This document shows positions 1-12,643 of a stretch of 64,000 bases of DNA, piece after piece. Each line of letters begins with the position of its first letter. Within the stretch, counting starts at the first letter, position 1. The DNA comes from Heterodera schachtii. Taxonomy: Eukaryota; Nematoda; Chromadorea; Rhabditida; Heteroderidae. A program made the translations under genes and the position numbers. Location: contig SIJG01000064.1 of NCBI GenBank assembly GCA_023374025.1, positions 209,943 through 273,942 on the forward strand. The letters are read 5' to 3'. A model generated the notes under the pieces. It searched no databases, was not told the DNA's origin, and was given only the letters and a program-made list of their open reading frames with translations.

Positions 1-2615
1 CCGAGCCTAAATCAAAATGGAATCCGAAGTTTTTAATTAAGCCTATTCCATTTTTGTTTTGCGTTTTTCATACAATTGGTTTATTGTGCTCGTCGCCGAA
101 ATGGCATTGCCCTCGTGGTCAATTGCAACGACATGCGAAGTGCCTAAAGGAGCAGTGGACATTTGTTGTTTTAATTTGCGCTTTCTTGCGGATTTACCGT
201 GGTCTGGCACATGGCCAGTCAAATCCAACGAATAGTAATTAAGGGGCTGTGCCTTTTCGGGAATTAGCGAAGCGATCCATTTGGAAAAAGCGCTGAATTG
301 GGAAGCATTGAAACAAAACAAAAAAGAAAGGCAAAAGCGCACTGTTTGGTCATATTGCGACTGATCAGCCGAGCATTTTTCACAAAAGCCGAATCACCTG
401 ACAAAGCAAATGATCATTTGCAAATGGAACTGAAAAAGTGGTCAATTTGCTTACCGAGTTTTGTCCGTTGGGCATAAGCGAATTTTTGCACTTCGACGAG
501 TCGGTGGTACACCAAAGGATCGTCCAGGTTCACTTTTTCGTCCCGATAGAAATCTTTGGGTAAAAGTGCCGTTCTTTCGTTGCCTTTGGCACTTTGCCTT
601 CCCTTCACTTACGCGCCATCACTCCGATGATCGCCTGGGCAACGGCGAACGACGACGGGGCCGGCGGACCGCACATGACCAACTCGTCGGACAGAAGCTC
701 ACTCTCCAGCGGAGTCTCGTGGATGACGGTCCTTTGGGACAATTAGTGGTAATTAAATTGAATAATAATCATTTCGGGAGTGTCCTCAGTCTGTGCCACC
801 CACTCGTATTGTTCCAAGTCCTCCACGCTCACATAACCTCCGTTCTCTTTGATTTCTGCAGAGATTGTCTGTGCAATTCCACCTGAAGTTTGACAAATAA
901 ACTAAATGTAATTCTTTCATTTATTTTTGTGCCTTTGTAAAACAATTCGATGGGATTCGGTGCGACGGCCAATTCGTCCAACTGCGATTTGGGGGAAATG
1001 AATAGGTAAACTCAAGAAACTTTCTCGGAAGCATTTTTTACGAGTTCCGCCAGCCGTTCCCTCGTCATAATGTCTCCCTCTTCGAAGACTCTCCCCGTTT
1101 TTTTGTCCACAAAAATACGCCTAAATCCAATTGAAAATGGACAATTAAGTATTGTTAATTATTTATAATTAAATCCAAATAATATTCTCAGTGTCTCCGT
1201 TTCCCACTTCAAATTTTGGTCCTCTTCAATGTCGTCCTCTTTCTGCTGAAGAACCATTGCCAAATTTGAGGAGACCTAAAGCACAACAAATTGAATGCCA
1301 TTGGCAGAGATTGCAGCGGACGGGAAATCCGAAGCGCGCCAATTTAATTGCCGGTTCGAACAGCCGTTTCCAAGTGACGCGGCCGCTGCCGAACTTTGTG
1401 AAAGCGGTCCAAAAGCCGTGCAATTCCCCGGGCACAGCGATGGACCTAAATGAAAATGGAAAATAAATTAAATAATTTCACAAATGTTTTGGTGCCCTTT
1501 CGACCTGTATCCGATGACCGAGTCGCGTGGTGTGCCAACGTACATCGTCGAATTGGTGCCCAGCGGCGCAGTCTCTCGCGCGTCAATTGTCGTGCACCTC
1601 TGAAAGGCTTAAAAGCAATTGGCAATCAAATGAGTGAACGCTTTGCCTGCGTGCTGGTGTTGTACAATGTCATTATGAAGCCACCGCCGAGGCCCGACGA
1701 CTGCGGATTGACGACGCCAATGCACAGCAAACTGGCTGAAATGGCACATTGGGAATGGGGAGGGGGGGGGGGGGGGAGAAGAGTGCCAATGCCAACCGAT
1801 CATCGAATCAACCGAATTTCCGCCCTCCAGCAAAACATCCCTTAAATGAAGCAAAAATTAAAACAAAGAAATTTCTCCGAACCTTCCGATTTCGCTACAA
1901 AGACCTAAACGAAGTTTGAGTTGCCACACGCCAATCCGTTAGGCCATTGAAACAATGTAATTACATTCAATTAATTAATTCCCCCTTTTTAATTGCCCCA
2001 CCGTGGTCCGTTGCCACTGCGGCCCTCCGATATTGCGCGTGCATACTTCCGGTGGGACTTGGCCATTTCAGATGGACACGGGCGGAGTGCGCCCGTGGGG
2101 GAAGCGCGGCACTGTTGTTTCCGTTGTCGCTGTCTTCGCTGACATTCTCATCCACAGATTCTCCTACCGTAATTTGATCAGTTGGCGAGTTGTCCTAAAA
2201 CAAAAACCAATTCAATTCAAAATGCCAATTCCAATTTCGAATTTGCCTCTTCCATTTGCTTTGGTCCCTTCACACTTCCATTCACCGGTTGCTGTTGTTC
2301 CCCGCTGTTTTTGCCGTTGTTCGTTTTGTGCCCATTTTTTTCGCTTAGAATCAGTCCCAATTTAAGTGCCAAAACAATCGTTGCCACCAGAAAAAGCACA
2401 CACAAAAGGGCGGCGAAAAAGGCGGCCCATTTGAACAAACTGAGCAAAGCACAGAACAATTTACACAGTTTTGGCATTGGATTGACTTTTTTCGCTTTTC
2501 CTGCTTTTCCATTTGAAAAGTGCTCGGCGAACCGCCGTTCTCCCGCGAGGGAAATCTGTCGCCGCCGCTGCCGCTGACACGGACCATTTGGAAAGCTAAG
2601 CTGAAAAACCACCAA
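1..2615 (-). CDS. Gamma-glutamyltransferase, partial (C-terminus beyond left edge)
   Basis: Membrane-anchored gamma-glutamyltranspeptidase, which cleaves or transfers the gamma-glutamyl group of glutathione at the cell surface. The first exon (about 2217-2615) gives a basic cytosolic N-terminus and one hydrophobic segment, as in type II animal enzymes, then an acidic Ser/Asn-rich linker. Later exons show YRRAAVATD (about 2010), [13 protein letters not shown] (about 1830), [13 protein letters not shown] (about 1700), a [11 protein letters not shown] block (about 1420), [16 protein letters not shown] (about 480) and [20 protein letters not shown] (about 150), the conserved block starting at the catalytic Thr region of the small subunit. 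An acceptor at about position 6 starts another exon running off the window. The 15-G run at 1762-1776 is intronic. Start chosen as the in-frame Met before the anchor; 2629 is an alternative in another frame. Exon edges are approximate. Confidence 0.88.
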
Positions 2616-3487
2616 AACATCATTACCAATGACTAATTTAGGTGAAATGATAAGGTCATTAAGGTTGAATGGCTATTTTATTTTTTTTAAAAGATTTAAT
2701 TCATAAATTTTAATAATGTTGGGCATTAAAAAGACTAAAGTCCACAGTTTTCGCTGTTTGAAATTTTATGGTTTGTGAATTCTTTGCCGCTAATGGCGAC
2801 AACGGCGGAAAGGGCCAAAAGAATGAAGGGAAGGAATTGTTAATGAAATGGAAAAAAAATGAATGGAATTTTTAACTCTTTTTTTAAAGTTGGAAAAAAA
2901 TTAACGAATTATTTAAAGGATAATTAGCTAAAAAATGAAAAGGAAAAATTATTAATTTTATCAGATTCCGGCATTTAAGCAATGAGTTGAGAATGATTAT
3001 TGAAATGAATGAATCGTCCGTTGTTTGGAAGTTCACTTTTTGTTGAGTGAGCAGCACGCATTTTAAAATGACAAAAAATGTTTGGGAGAGAACGAAAAGT
3101 GTTTAATTTATTTGATTATTCAATCTTCCCTCCCTAATTGCCCCCCTCGCCAATTTTCGGTCATTTGCCTCCCCTTCGGACGGTTGCAAAAACTGTCGCG
3201 TTTATTTTCTCCGACCCGACCTTGGAAAAACGCCATTCTGTTGTAGCATTTTTAAAACCTTCCGCCAACCGTGCAATCCCTCACCCCCGCCCCCTATCTC
3301 TCTTCCCTCTTCACCCCCTAACTTTCTCCTCCCCCTCTCTCTCTTCACCCCCCCCCCTCACTTTCCCCTCTCCCTCCGCCCTCTCCCTTCCCCCCCCCCC
3401 TCCTCTCCTTTCCTCTCCCTCTTCACTCCCCCTAACTTTCTCCTCCCCCTTTCTCCCTCCCCCCCCTCTCTCTCTTCCCTCTTCATC

Positions 3488-3550
<63 letters not shown>

Positions 3551-5574
3551 TCCTTCCCCTTTTGCCCCCTCATTCCTCTTCCCCTCCCTCTTCCCCCCTC
3601 TCTCTCCCTTTCCTCCCTTTTTGCCCTTTTTGCCCTCTTCCGTCCCCCCGCCCATTTTTCATCCCTTCAAAATGAACCGCTTTGATTGGCCTTTCAATGT
3701 CATTATTATTCAAGGCAATTAGGGATTTTTATTTGAAAGCCAAAAAATGTTTTGAAGGACAAATTGGAGGAGGAAATGGAGGGAAGGGAAGGGCCAAAGG
3801 TAAAGGAAAATTAGGGAGGGGGGGGGGGGGGGGGGAAATGTTGATGAATGGGAGAGAAAGGGCGACCAACAAGTGTGTTTTTGCAAGTGAAAGTGTCGGA
3901 TGATTACATATGATGGCGGTGATTATAATGGCTGCGGGGGTAAAATTGCGCAGGAGACGAAATTAGCAGAAAGTGAGTGGGGAATCGATCGAGAGAGTGT
4001 TTTAATGGGTCAGAAAAGAGAGGGACGGGGGAGAGAGAGGGGGGAGAGGGGGCGGGGGGGGGGGGGACAGTGATGGCCAAATGGCCAAAAACTCAATTTC
4101 AAAGTTTAAAAATAAATGATCGAATTGGTAAATGACAGAGAGAGAGAAAGAGAAGAGACTGTTCAAAAGCACACACAAATTGGAGGGAAACGAAGCACAA
4201 AACGAACATTACGGAAGGTCCTTTTCAGAGGGATTTAAAAATGTTCGAAATAAAATTTAAACTGAGAGAAATGCGGGGGGAGGGGTTAAATCTAAATCCA
4301 GTCCCTCTCAAAGTTTTGGGGAAGCGGGGCGGGACACTGAGAAGGCAAACACTCAAATGGGCTCAGTGAGTCGGCAACGGCGGCGACGGGGCCGGGACGG
4401 ATATTGCCGGATGATTGAGCGCGTAATGGGCTGATTATTCGTCACATTTTTGGATCATTTGAGAGACAATAAAAAATGGCGGAGGAAAATATTTGAAAAA
4501 ATTCTCTGTTTTTATTTGTTGGCCGACGGGGGCATAATAAAAATAATAACAATGAAAATAATAATAAGCGAGACAGAAGAAAAGTGATCAAACAAATCCA
4601 AAGGCAGCGAATTGGGGGAAAAGTGAAAAACAAACGGATAAAAAAAGAAAAGAAAAAAGGGAGCCAATCAAATCAAAAGGGAACAAACAATTAACTAATT
4701 AATGTAAGCTTTTCCTATTCAAATATTTGTCTGAAAAAGTCAAAAGAATAATGTAATGAGTCATTCATTCGTTGGCCAATTAAAGCATTGAACGAAAGAA
4801 CGAATGAATGAATGAATGTTTTGATATTCTGTGCTTTTGCTCATATTTTGCATCGAAAAACAAATAAAAATAAATAAATAAAATATTGTAATAGAAAAAT
4901 GCTCTGAATGGGCCAACTCTTTTTGTCAGCAGTTTGGCCATAATATTTGATTTTGGCCATTGTTACGCGTTTCCCCAAGTGTTTATATTGGATATTTTGT
5001 TCTTTTTCTCCCCATTTATGGCCGTTTAACGGAATCCATTGAAATTTAAAGCCTACGGCAATAATTAATTAATTATAACAGTCCGAGGGACGGTGCCTTA
5101 ATTTGCGTCAGAATCATTGACAAAAGTATGCCAATTTCCCTCTCCTAAATAAAAGTGCCATCCAAAAGTTGGCCAGCAGAAAGACGGCTCCGAAGAATGC
5201 AATTTGTCTAAAAGGCCCAGCCAAAATCCTAATCCCAAAAAATCGTCTTTTAAGCTGCAATTCTATATCCTTTTTTTTGTTCACTGATGATTGGAATACG
5301 ACGAAAAAGAGACGGAAACAAAATATTCATATTTATTCAATTAAATTAATAATATTTTACAACAAATGAAAATGACCCAAATAAAAAAGTAACAAAATAA
5401 AAATGAATCAAAAACTTATCACAAAAATATAATTATTATTTATAATGAAAACAAATTAAATAAGAAGGAATAAAAGAAAGCGTAAGTAAGGAATGAACAG
5501 AGAAAGGCACAGATTAAGTCGACGATTAAAGCTCACAATTAGCACCCAAAAAGACAGTGAAAGAGAAAGACATT
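2616..5574. other. Intergenic, low-complexity rich
   Basis: No gene supported. It holds strand-asymmetric C/T-rich DNA (3290-3660), an 18-G run (3818-3835), G/A-rich tracts (3960-4330), an AATG-type microsatellite near 4800-4818 and AT-rich DNA. It lies upstream of the gamma-glutamyltransferase and downstream of the GalNAc-transferase, so it must contain the former's promoter. I could not identify specific sites. Confidence 0.6.
3490..3547. repeat. (CT)n microsatellite in pyrimidine-rich tract
   Basis: About 28 uninterrupted CT dinucleotides inside a roughly 350-bp tract that is almost purely C and T on the plus strand. Open frames across it on both strands are composition artefacts (Pro/Ser/Leu or Arg/Glu/Gly only). 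Confidence 0.95.
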
Positions 5575-8312
5575 TTATGAAAATTTTTCAGCCCATTGCC
5601 ATTTTTGCAATTCGTTGGACGCATCGCATTCCGAAAAAGTGAGCACCGACGAGGACGGGTCCTTCTCAACGACGAGACATTTCCCCGATTGTTTGTTGCG
5701 GATTTGTTTCGTCTCCTGTAAATATTATAGTAGAAAGGCATTTCCCAAACCGAAACACAACAACACTCACTCTATCGTATTTGAACGGTCCGTCCACCGT
5801 TCCCTTCGTGCAATGGCCCGTCCGCAGCCGCCCTCCCCATCCGTTAGTAGGGCTAATGCCTTAATTAACATTTAATGAGTTTAAACCAATCTCTCCCCCG
5901 CATTGCTAGCTTACACCATTCCCCCTGCGTCATTTGTCCCTCCGTGTTCAGTTTGATCAATTGGTTTCCGCCATATCCGTGGCATGGCGTGGCGCCCATT
6001 GTCCCTGGCACCGCTTGGCCCATTGTGTCGATACATTTTCCTGAACATTCATCAATATTTATTTATGATAGACAGGAGGGGTAACCTGTGGCGGGATTTT
6101 TGGCCTCTCCCCACACGTCATTTGGCGGAAGAAAAGGGTAACTTACGACCACGTCATAAGCAATTCGTTCAAGATACCTTAATAATGCGAAATTTGACTG
6201 GTTGGTGCGATTTGCGCTACCATTGGAAGGATTTGCACTTTAACTTCTCACGAAGGGCCAATTGTGCGTTGATGTCTCCGGGTTCCCTGTAGCGCGCTTG
6301 CGGCTCCCGAATGTAATAATATTTTCCGTAGTCGTCCATCCAACTTTTGATCACACGGATGAGATTCTGAAAAATATCGAATTCCAATTATTGTATTGAT
6401 AACCTAAACTAACCGTAGAAATAACTGGCTTCCCCGTTAATTTGCCAAAATTGTAAGGCATATGGCTTCGGTAAACATGCCCAACATGGGAACAGGGAAC
6501 AAAGAGGATTCCGCCACCACATTGCCAAATTTTAAAGGACAATTCATACTGAAAACGAGGAAAAATTAATTTAAAAATTACAAAAACAATAATGACCTGC
6601 TCGCCACCCCAAATTTGGAGACCTTCGTCATAAAAGCCTAATTCAGCAAACCAATTCTTTTCAATAGCGAACAAACCGCCGGCGTGTGTAGGAGACCTGA
6701 AAAAAAAAGAATTTGCAACGGCCGGGAATCGAACCCGGGCCGCCCGCGTGGCAGGCGAGCATTCTACCACTGAACCACCGTTGCTACAAGTTGTTTGCAA
6801 TACATTTTCTTTTTACCAAATCCAAAACTTCTTGTCAGAAAACGATGGAGGAATGGGGGAAGCTCTTACCTGAAGGGTTCACTGTTGTGGTGTCGCTGCT
6901 TTATTTCTCGCTCTGGTAATTCGGTTTCTTTGTAGAGCAAGCCCCATTCAAAAATGCCACGAAAATGACGGTCCGCCTCTCCATAAACCCGCCGGTACTC
7001 CCACGTATTCATGTCAATACCATCAATAACTGGGACAGTCATAACACGTCTAAAAAACATGGAACATTATCATTTAATAACAAACACCATTTAATTTTTC
7101 AAAAATGACCGGTTCCGGCGAATTGGTGCCAGCAAAGGCGGCAGCCAATTCCTGTTAACTTCGCAATGCGCGTCCAGAAAGATCACCACATCCGCAGTGG
7201 CCGCTTTAGCACCAATAGTCCGGGTCCGGATCAGTCCCTCGCGTTCTGAGTTTCGCACTAATCGGACTTTTCCATTGAACTGCTTGATGTAGTCGTCCAA
7301 TTTTGTTTTTAAATGCTCTAAAATAGAAAGATGGATTAAGATCCAGTTTTTAATTTGTTGGTTTTCCATTCTAGAGATTTGAGTTAAAAAACGAAAAGAA
7401 GCGCAAAGAAAATCCATTTTAAAAAAGTATTGTACAGAATGAAAATTATTTGTAAGTCCAAGCAACCTTTATCGCTGAAGTCGTCAACCAAAATGACCTC
7501 CTTAAGCAGGTGGGCGGGCGAACGGAGCAGTACGGAATGCATCGTGCGCAGCAGCGGAGACCATCCCTCGTTGTGGAAGGCGATCACCACACTGGCGGTA
7601 GGTAAATCCTCCGGGTAGTGCCAATATTTGCACCTGACAATGAATAAGATTGTCACTAGTTTCGAACTTTGTTGTTATTTGACTGCCACTGCGCTCACTC
7701 TTCCATTCGCACGTCAGGGATGGACCGATTCAGTGAAGCTCTGTCGCTGGCCAGTGTATTGAAGGCGTACTCGGACATGGCACGACGAACCTCGGGCGAG
7801 TTAAGGTCTGTGACAATGGCATGTCCATCCTCACCTGCAATAAATCTTTTCGTAAATACGTAAACTCAAAGTAAAAATAAAGAGCACAACCTTCGCCATT
7901 TGGGTCTTCTGGCGGCAGCACCGCCGGAATCTGTTCGAAATTGCCAATTTGTCCTTCGCGTAAAACCGTGTCCGAGTCTCGAGCGCCGGGCAGTTCATCG
8001 TCAGAGAAACTCAATCTTTTTGGGTGCCGTTGAATTTCTTCGTTCGTTTTAACACCCTTGAAAATTAAACAAAATAAATGGGAAAGATGAGATAGATTTC
8101 ACCAGTGAATACCAATTGGCCTATTTTAAGTTTTGTGAAAAATTACCAATATTTCACTGTTAAAGAAGAACACAAAAGCCGCCACGGAAGATAAGAATAT
8201 CAGAATGAGAACTGACCTTGAAAATTTTGTGTTGATTTTAATTTAATAGAAAAGATATTTACTGTCGTCTTAAGATACGCCGCAGTTCAAAAAAGCGTCT
8301 TTTAAATGACAT
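5575..8312 (-). CDS. Polypeptide N-acetylgalactosaminyltransferase (GalNAc-T)
   Basis: Golgi type II enzyme that starts mucin-type O-glycosylation by moving GalNAc from UDP-GalNAc to Ser/Thr. The ATG at 8312 opens a basic N-terminus ([12 protein letters not shown]), followed in the next exon by a hydrophobic signal anchor. The stem leads into the GT-A domain: [20 protein letters not shown] (about 7590), [19 protein letters not shown] with the DxH metal site (about 7180), FEWGLLYKE, and the acceptor-binding WGGEQ (about 6610). A C-terminal ricin-B lectin domain follows, ending with GPFKYDR spliced to [19 protein letters not shown] and finishing at the TAA at 5575. Exon junctions in the 5740-6350 segment are approximate. 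Intron 6697-6869 contains a tRNA-Gly gene on the same strand. Length (about 600 aa) is normal for the family. Confidence 0.92.
6714..6784 (-). tRNA. tRNA-Gly (GCC), inside a GalNAc-T intron
   Basis: 71-nt cloverleaf: acceptor GCAACGG pairs with CCGTTGC, discriminator A, anticodon loop with GCC, T loop GGTTCGATTCC. It lies on the coding strand of its host in a 173-nt intron. The 3' end is only 17 nt from the splice acceptor, and the T9 run between them (plus-strand A at 6700-6708) can be both Pol III terminator and polypyrimidine tract. Sequence identical to the copy at 46026-46096. Confidence 0.97.
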
Positions 8313-8422
8313 TATAATTTTGAAGCGTTATGTACAATAATTATTCTTCTTCAGTAAATTTCCTAAAAAATAAAATTGTTTTTAATCAGGTGACCAAGTT
8401 TTTTTTTTGTTGCTCTATTCCA

Positions 8423-8771
8423 GTTTACGCGTCCAATCAGTGACTATCCTCACTTTGTTAGATCATAATTTTTTTCTTACTTGGTCAATCCAAGCCTTCT
8501 TCGTATCATTCGAAAGCTTAAAGATTGGGGAATTTATAAATATGTACAAGAAAAGAGCAAATAATTGCATTACGAAAAAAATTGCAATGAGAAAACTCGA
8601 AGTTCATCTTTTTTCGTGTAAATCAAGAATATTTTTTGTCTGTTGCATTTATCCCAGAATGTATAGTTCAAGCTTTCGAATGATATTAAGAATGTTTGAA
8701 TTGACCACGAAAGAAAAAAGTATGATCTAAAAAAATTATGAGGGTGGTCACTGATGATTGGACGCCTAAAC
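8423..8771. mobile_element. Small inverted-repeat element (MITE-like)
   Basis: The ends GTTTACGCGTCCAATCAGTG and (inverted) GTTTAGGCGTCCAATCATCA match over about 25 bp, and the match continues inward (GATCATAATTTTTTT at about 8461 against its complement at about 8724). The middle has mirrored TTCGAAAGCTT blocks at about 8510 and 8672, also found in the element at 43528-44004. No clear target duplication. Confidence 0.65.
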
Positions 8772-8974
8772 ATTGATTGGACGCGTACAGCTTAAGGGTT
8801 CGGTGGTGCAGATAAGCGCACCTTGAGGAATTTTTTTGAATTTTTACATAATGAATTTTGGTCACTGATTGGACGCCTAAACATTGATTGGACGCGTACA
8901 GCTTAAGGGTTCGGTGGTGCCGATAAGCACCTTGGGGAATTTTTTTTTTTGAATTTTTACATAATGAATTTTGT
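8746..8974. repeat. Two-unit direct repeat, about 114 bp each
   Basis: Units 8746-8859 and 8860-8974 are nearly identical. Each contains GATTGGACGC twice, then GGGTTCGGTGGTGC-GATAA-GC and AT-rich sequence. The left unit overlaps the end of the inverted-repeat element at 8423-8771. Each unit carries a diverged copy of the GATA-loop hairpin module. Confidence 0.9.
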
Positions 8975-9286
8975 TACAACATTTCGCCTTTTTATACTTT
9001 TATCGGAGACCCCAAAGGTCACCCTGACTTTATTTGATTGTATAATTGGAATTAATTATGTATGCCTTCGCAATTTGCTCTAATATAATCAGAATATCAT
9101 CCTCTTCAATCAAATTATGATTAAATGTGTTAATGTTTTAGTTTTAGTGCTACATAAATATTTTTGTAGTTGAAAACACAATTAGTCATTGTTTCTGCTT
9201 GCTATTACATATTCATATTATACATATGTCTGGTTATGTGATTATGTGCAGCCATAATAATGTAAATTAAAAGGAATTTAGCAGCA

Positions 9287-11690
9287 ATGGAACCGCCGAC
9301 TATCAGTTTTTTCGAATTGTTCCATTGTCTGAAAGGATTAACGTTCGCCCTTTTGTTGCTGAGCTCGTCATTTTTTGGCACCTTTTTCTTCCTTATGCCG
9401 TTGATGCCATTTGCAAGTAATTCGTTAATTAATGGGTCTATAAAAAGTTTCTCGATCTCGTTTCTCAATATTAAATATTCTTTAGTTTTTCGGCCAAATT
9501 TGTTTCGTCAACTCACTGATTTCTTGATTGGTTTTTGGCTGGTTCTTCCGTCTTCTCTGGTCGAATTTATGTTTGGCGTACGGATTCACTTACAAGGCGA
9601 TAAAATAGATCGGAACAAGTTGCATTAAAAAATTTCCATTTAATTTTTGATTATTTCAGACCATCTCTGATCATAATGAATCACAGAACTCGGTTGGATT
9701 GGCTCTTCTTTTGGAATGCATTGTGGAGAATGGGTAATCTAAGTTTAGGTTATGAAATCTAAATAAATATTTACAATTAGACCCTTGGCTGTTGACTACT
9801 GAGAAAATTTCACCAAAGAGTACGCTGATGTTTATCCCCGGCGCAGGTTTCGGTTATTCATTTTCTTTACTTTTTTAAATTTTAGGATGGGCTATGGCCA
9901 CCAATGCTTTTCTTTTCCTCAACCGGAATTTCGCCTTCGATCGGTTTCGCATTGACCGAATGATCAGTTACTATTCTCAAACCTCGCGGAATTATCAAGT
10001 AACTAATTTTATATGTGATTTGCTAACTGATTTTGTCTAAAAAAGACCAAATTTTGAGATTTTAAGCCAATTTTTTAAGAAAAATTGGGATTCGGTGGCG
10101 CCACCGGGAAAATTTTTTGGACTTTTTAATGAATTTATTAAGAAAATTTCCAAAATTTGCGACCCCCCTCGCTGCGAACCCCCTCTCCTCCACCTCTTTT
10201 ACACCGGCCCCCCCCCCCTTCGCTGCGAACCCCCCCCCCCCCCCTCGCTGGCCCCCCTTTGCGAGCGAGGGGGGGGGGGGGGGGGAGTCCGACCCCCCCT
10301 AAAAAATGTATGAACAGAATTTAACACTTAAAATTCTGTGTTCCATTTTCAGTTGCTCCTTTTCCCTGAAGGGACTGTAAGTTGCGCTTTTCGCTTTTTT
10401 CTCCTTTTCACTAGCGATTAATTAAAGGACAAATGCCCAATAGCCACAAAACGAAGTGAACAATTTGCAGAAAAGAACGGATTGGTCAAATACAAATATT
10501 TGCTTCATCCGCGCACCGTTGGATTTGTCCACATTTTGAAGAGAATGCGCAAAGGTAATTTAAATATAAAAAATGTATTAAATTAAAAAAAAAAACACCA
10601 AAATCGAATTTAGAACCCAGAACCGGAATAAACTTTTGCTCTAACAATAAGCTTAATTTAATAAGCTTTTACTATAATATATGGCACTATTAATTCATTG
10701 TTCTATTTAGAAAAATATGTCGACTTTATCTACGATGTCTCTGTGGCGTACGGTGGCCGCATTATTCAGTCCGAATTCGATTTGGTAATCACCATTCTTT
10801 TTTCTTCGCAAATTACACTTTTGAGCTTCTCCTTGGCCTTACGCCTGCCCATGTGCATTTTTTGGTACAGAAAATTCCAATTTCATTAATTCCGGAGGAC
10901 GACGAACAATTGGAGCAATGGCTGAACAACAAATGGGCGGAAAAGGGTAATCATTTTATTTGTCTATAATTTTTCAATAAAATACCTAAAAACAGAGGAA
11001 ATATTGCGCCGTTTTTATTCGACCGGCGAATTCCTTCCAACGGATGCAAACACTGAGAAATCTTTCCAAAAAACTGAGGTATTTTTCATTTGCTATGCAA
11101 ATTTCATTTCTTCCAATTCAGTTGTCCCCTCAGGCGTTTCATCTGCGACTGATCATTTCGGCCGTTTGGTTGGCACTCACCGCCGTTTGGACCATTATTT
11201 TCTTCGGATTTTTATCCGCCCAAATTCGTTGGAGTTGTACTCTGCTTACGATTATTGTAAGTGAAAACATTTTGTACATGGTGTGACATTTTCGGGATCA
11301 GTTCATTTCTCCCAAATAAAAAGTCATATAAAAATGTGCAAAATTCTGCCCTTTTGCAGTCTTACAAAATTTGGTCAACTGTGAAAAGTAGTGTTTATAA
11401 AACCTTTGTCAACAACAACAACAAAAAAATCTTAGAACGAACCTCTAACTGTAGCAAAAACGACTCAATTTTAATTACTATTGACTGCCAAGTTAGTACT
11501 CCCTTCTTTCTTTAAGTATTTTGTTGGTTTGCAACTTTATTTTGGCGGTTTTGAACTGTTTTTGGCACGATTAGCCGCCGCTCAGTCAGCCGTTTCCAAA
11601 GAATCTGTCGTCAAAAGCAAAGGCTCTGAAGCAAATAATTCCGGAAACAATGAAGCCAGTGAAAAGCATAACAAAATGAACGGACAGTGA
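9287..11690 (+). CDS. LCLAT1/AGPAT-family lysophospholipid acyltransferase
   Basis: Membrane 1-acylglycerol-3-phosphate O-acyltransferase (PlsC) family, closest in layout to the lysocardiolipin acyltransferase LCLAT1 group. Exons join cleanly: an N-terminal hydrophobic exon from the ATG at 9287; PSLIIMNHRTRLDWLFFWNA with the NHx4D catalytic motif (about 9680); IPGAGWAMATNAFLFLNRNF (about 9895); LLLFPEGT (about 10355), the substrate-binding block; DKCPIATKRSEQFA and YLLHPRTVGFVHILKRM (about 10500); YVDFIYDVSVAYGG (about 10720); HFLVQKIPISLIPEDDEQ (about 10870); then two C-terminal hydrophobic exons ending in a polar tail at the TGA, 11688-11690. About 400 aa, normal for the family. The intron near 10020-10350 holds long C and G runs and a GC-core module. 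Substrate preference is inferred. Confidence 0.88.
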
Positions 11691-12635
11691 AGGGATTATT
11701 TGTTAAGGCATTGTTGTTTTTCTGTTGTTATTGTGTGTATTGCTTATTGCTCTTCCTTCCCATTCCTATTGTACAAATGATCGTTAAATCTCCCCCCCCC
11801 CCAAAGTAAATGGCTGTTGCTTCCTTTAACTCATAATTAAAGCGACAAATTTTTGACATAAATGAGTGGTCAGTGTTTGACTACTTCTTTCCTCATCGTT
11901 GAATTCTGTTTTTCAAGTCCTGAATGGTTTTCCTTTTTTGCATTTGTTAATTTTCCGTATCTCCGGGGCAAATTTCTTTTGTTTTTGTCTCTCTCCACTT
12001 CGGTGAAGTCTCATTTGTAATGATAAAATCACTGTTTTATTACTTCATAATTACCTTAATGAATAAGAATGATCTTTCTTTCTTTGCTCAGAAAAGGATT
12101 AAGTTCTGTTAATTTTTCCGTTTAGAACCTCTCTCTTATTTTATCTTAAAGAAATGTTCTTTGGCCTATTTTATGTTTCATTCGCCAGTCATTTCTTCCT
12201 TTTTCGTCTAAAGCATAATTTTTAATCAACCTTTTTGCTGCCATATCTAACGCTTTATTGTATTGCAAGATAAAATATCGATTCATTTTTGATTGATTGT
12301 TCTGCAGCTTTTAAAAACGCTTCAAAAATGACCTTTAAAATGTTTTATTCAAAATGATAATCTTATTGAAAATTGACAAAATCATTTTTGTTTTTTTAAT
12401 TCAATAATATGTAAATTGTGGTTTATAATTCGCATTTTTAATGCACTTATTTATTTTTGATCAGCGATCTCTTTCGAAAAATTTTGATGGAAATGCTATT
12501 AGCATTTTTGATTGATTGAGAAAAGTTATGAACGAAAAAACTTCGAATTACCTAGTACTAACGGATTATTTAACCTAAAACATATGATTACTTAGCTTGT
12601 TTATATTTCACCACATATGTGTATATTTATGTTAG
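11691..12635. other. Intergenic, AT-rich
   Basis: 3' flank of the acyltransferase gene. AT-rich with a short C run at about 11791. I see no gene, RNA or clear repeat structure here. Confidence 0.6.
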
Positions 12636-12643
12636 TTTATTAT

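Larger units (their letters stand above)
8313..9286. promoter_or_regulatory. Divergent promoter region filled with repeats
   Basis: The 974 bp between the start codons of the divergent GalNAc-transferase and acyltransferase genes. About 570 bp of it is an inverted-repeat element (8423-8771) plus an overlapping direct duplication (8746-8974), leaving short unique flanks. I recognise no specific promoter motif. The regulatory role is inferred only from position. Confidence 0.5.

Noticed and set aside
461..886. Plus-strand open frame of 141 codons
   Set aside because: Antisense to conserved gamma-glutamyltransferase exons on the minus strand.
3138..3722. Long open frames on both strands across the C/T-rich tract
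   Set aside because: The translation is only Pro/Ser/Leu/Phe or Arg/Glu/Gly runs; composition artefact of the pyrimidine tract and (CT)n.
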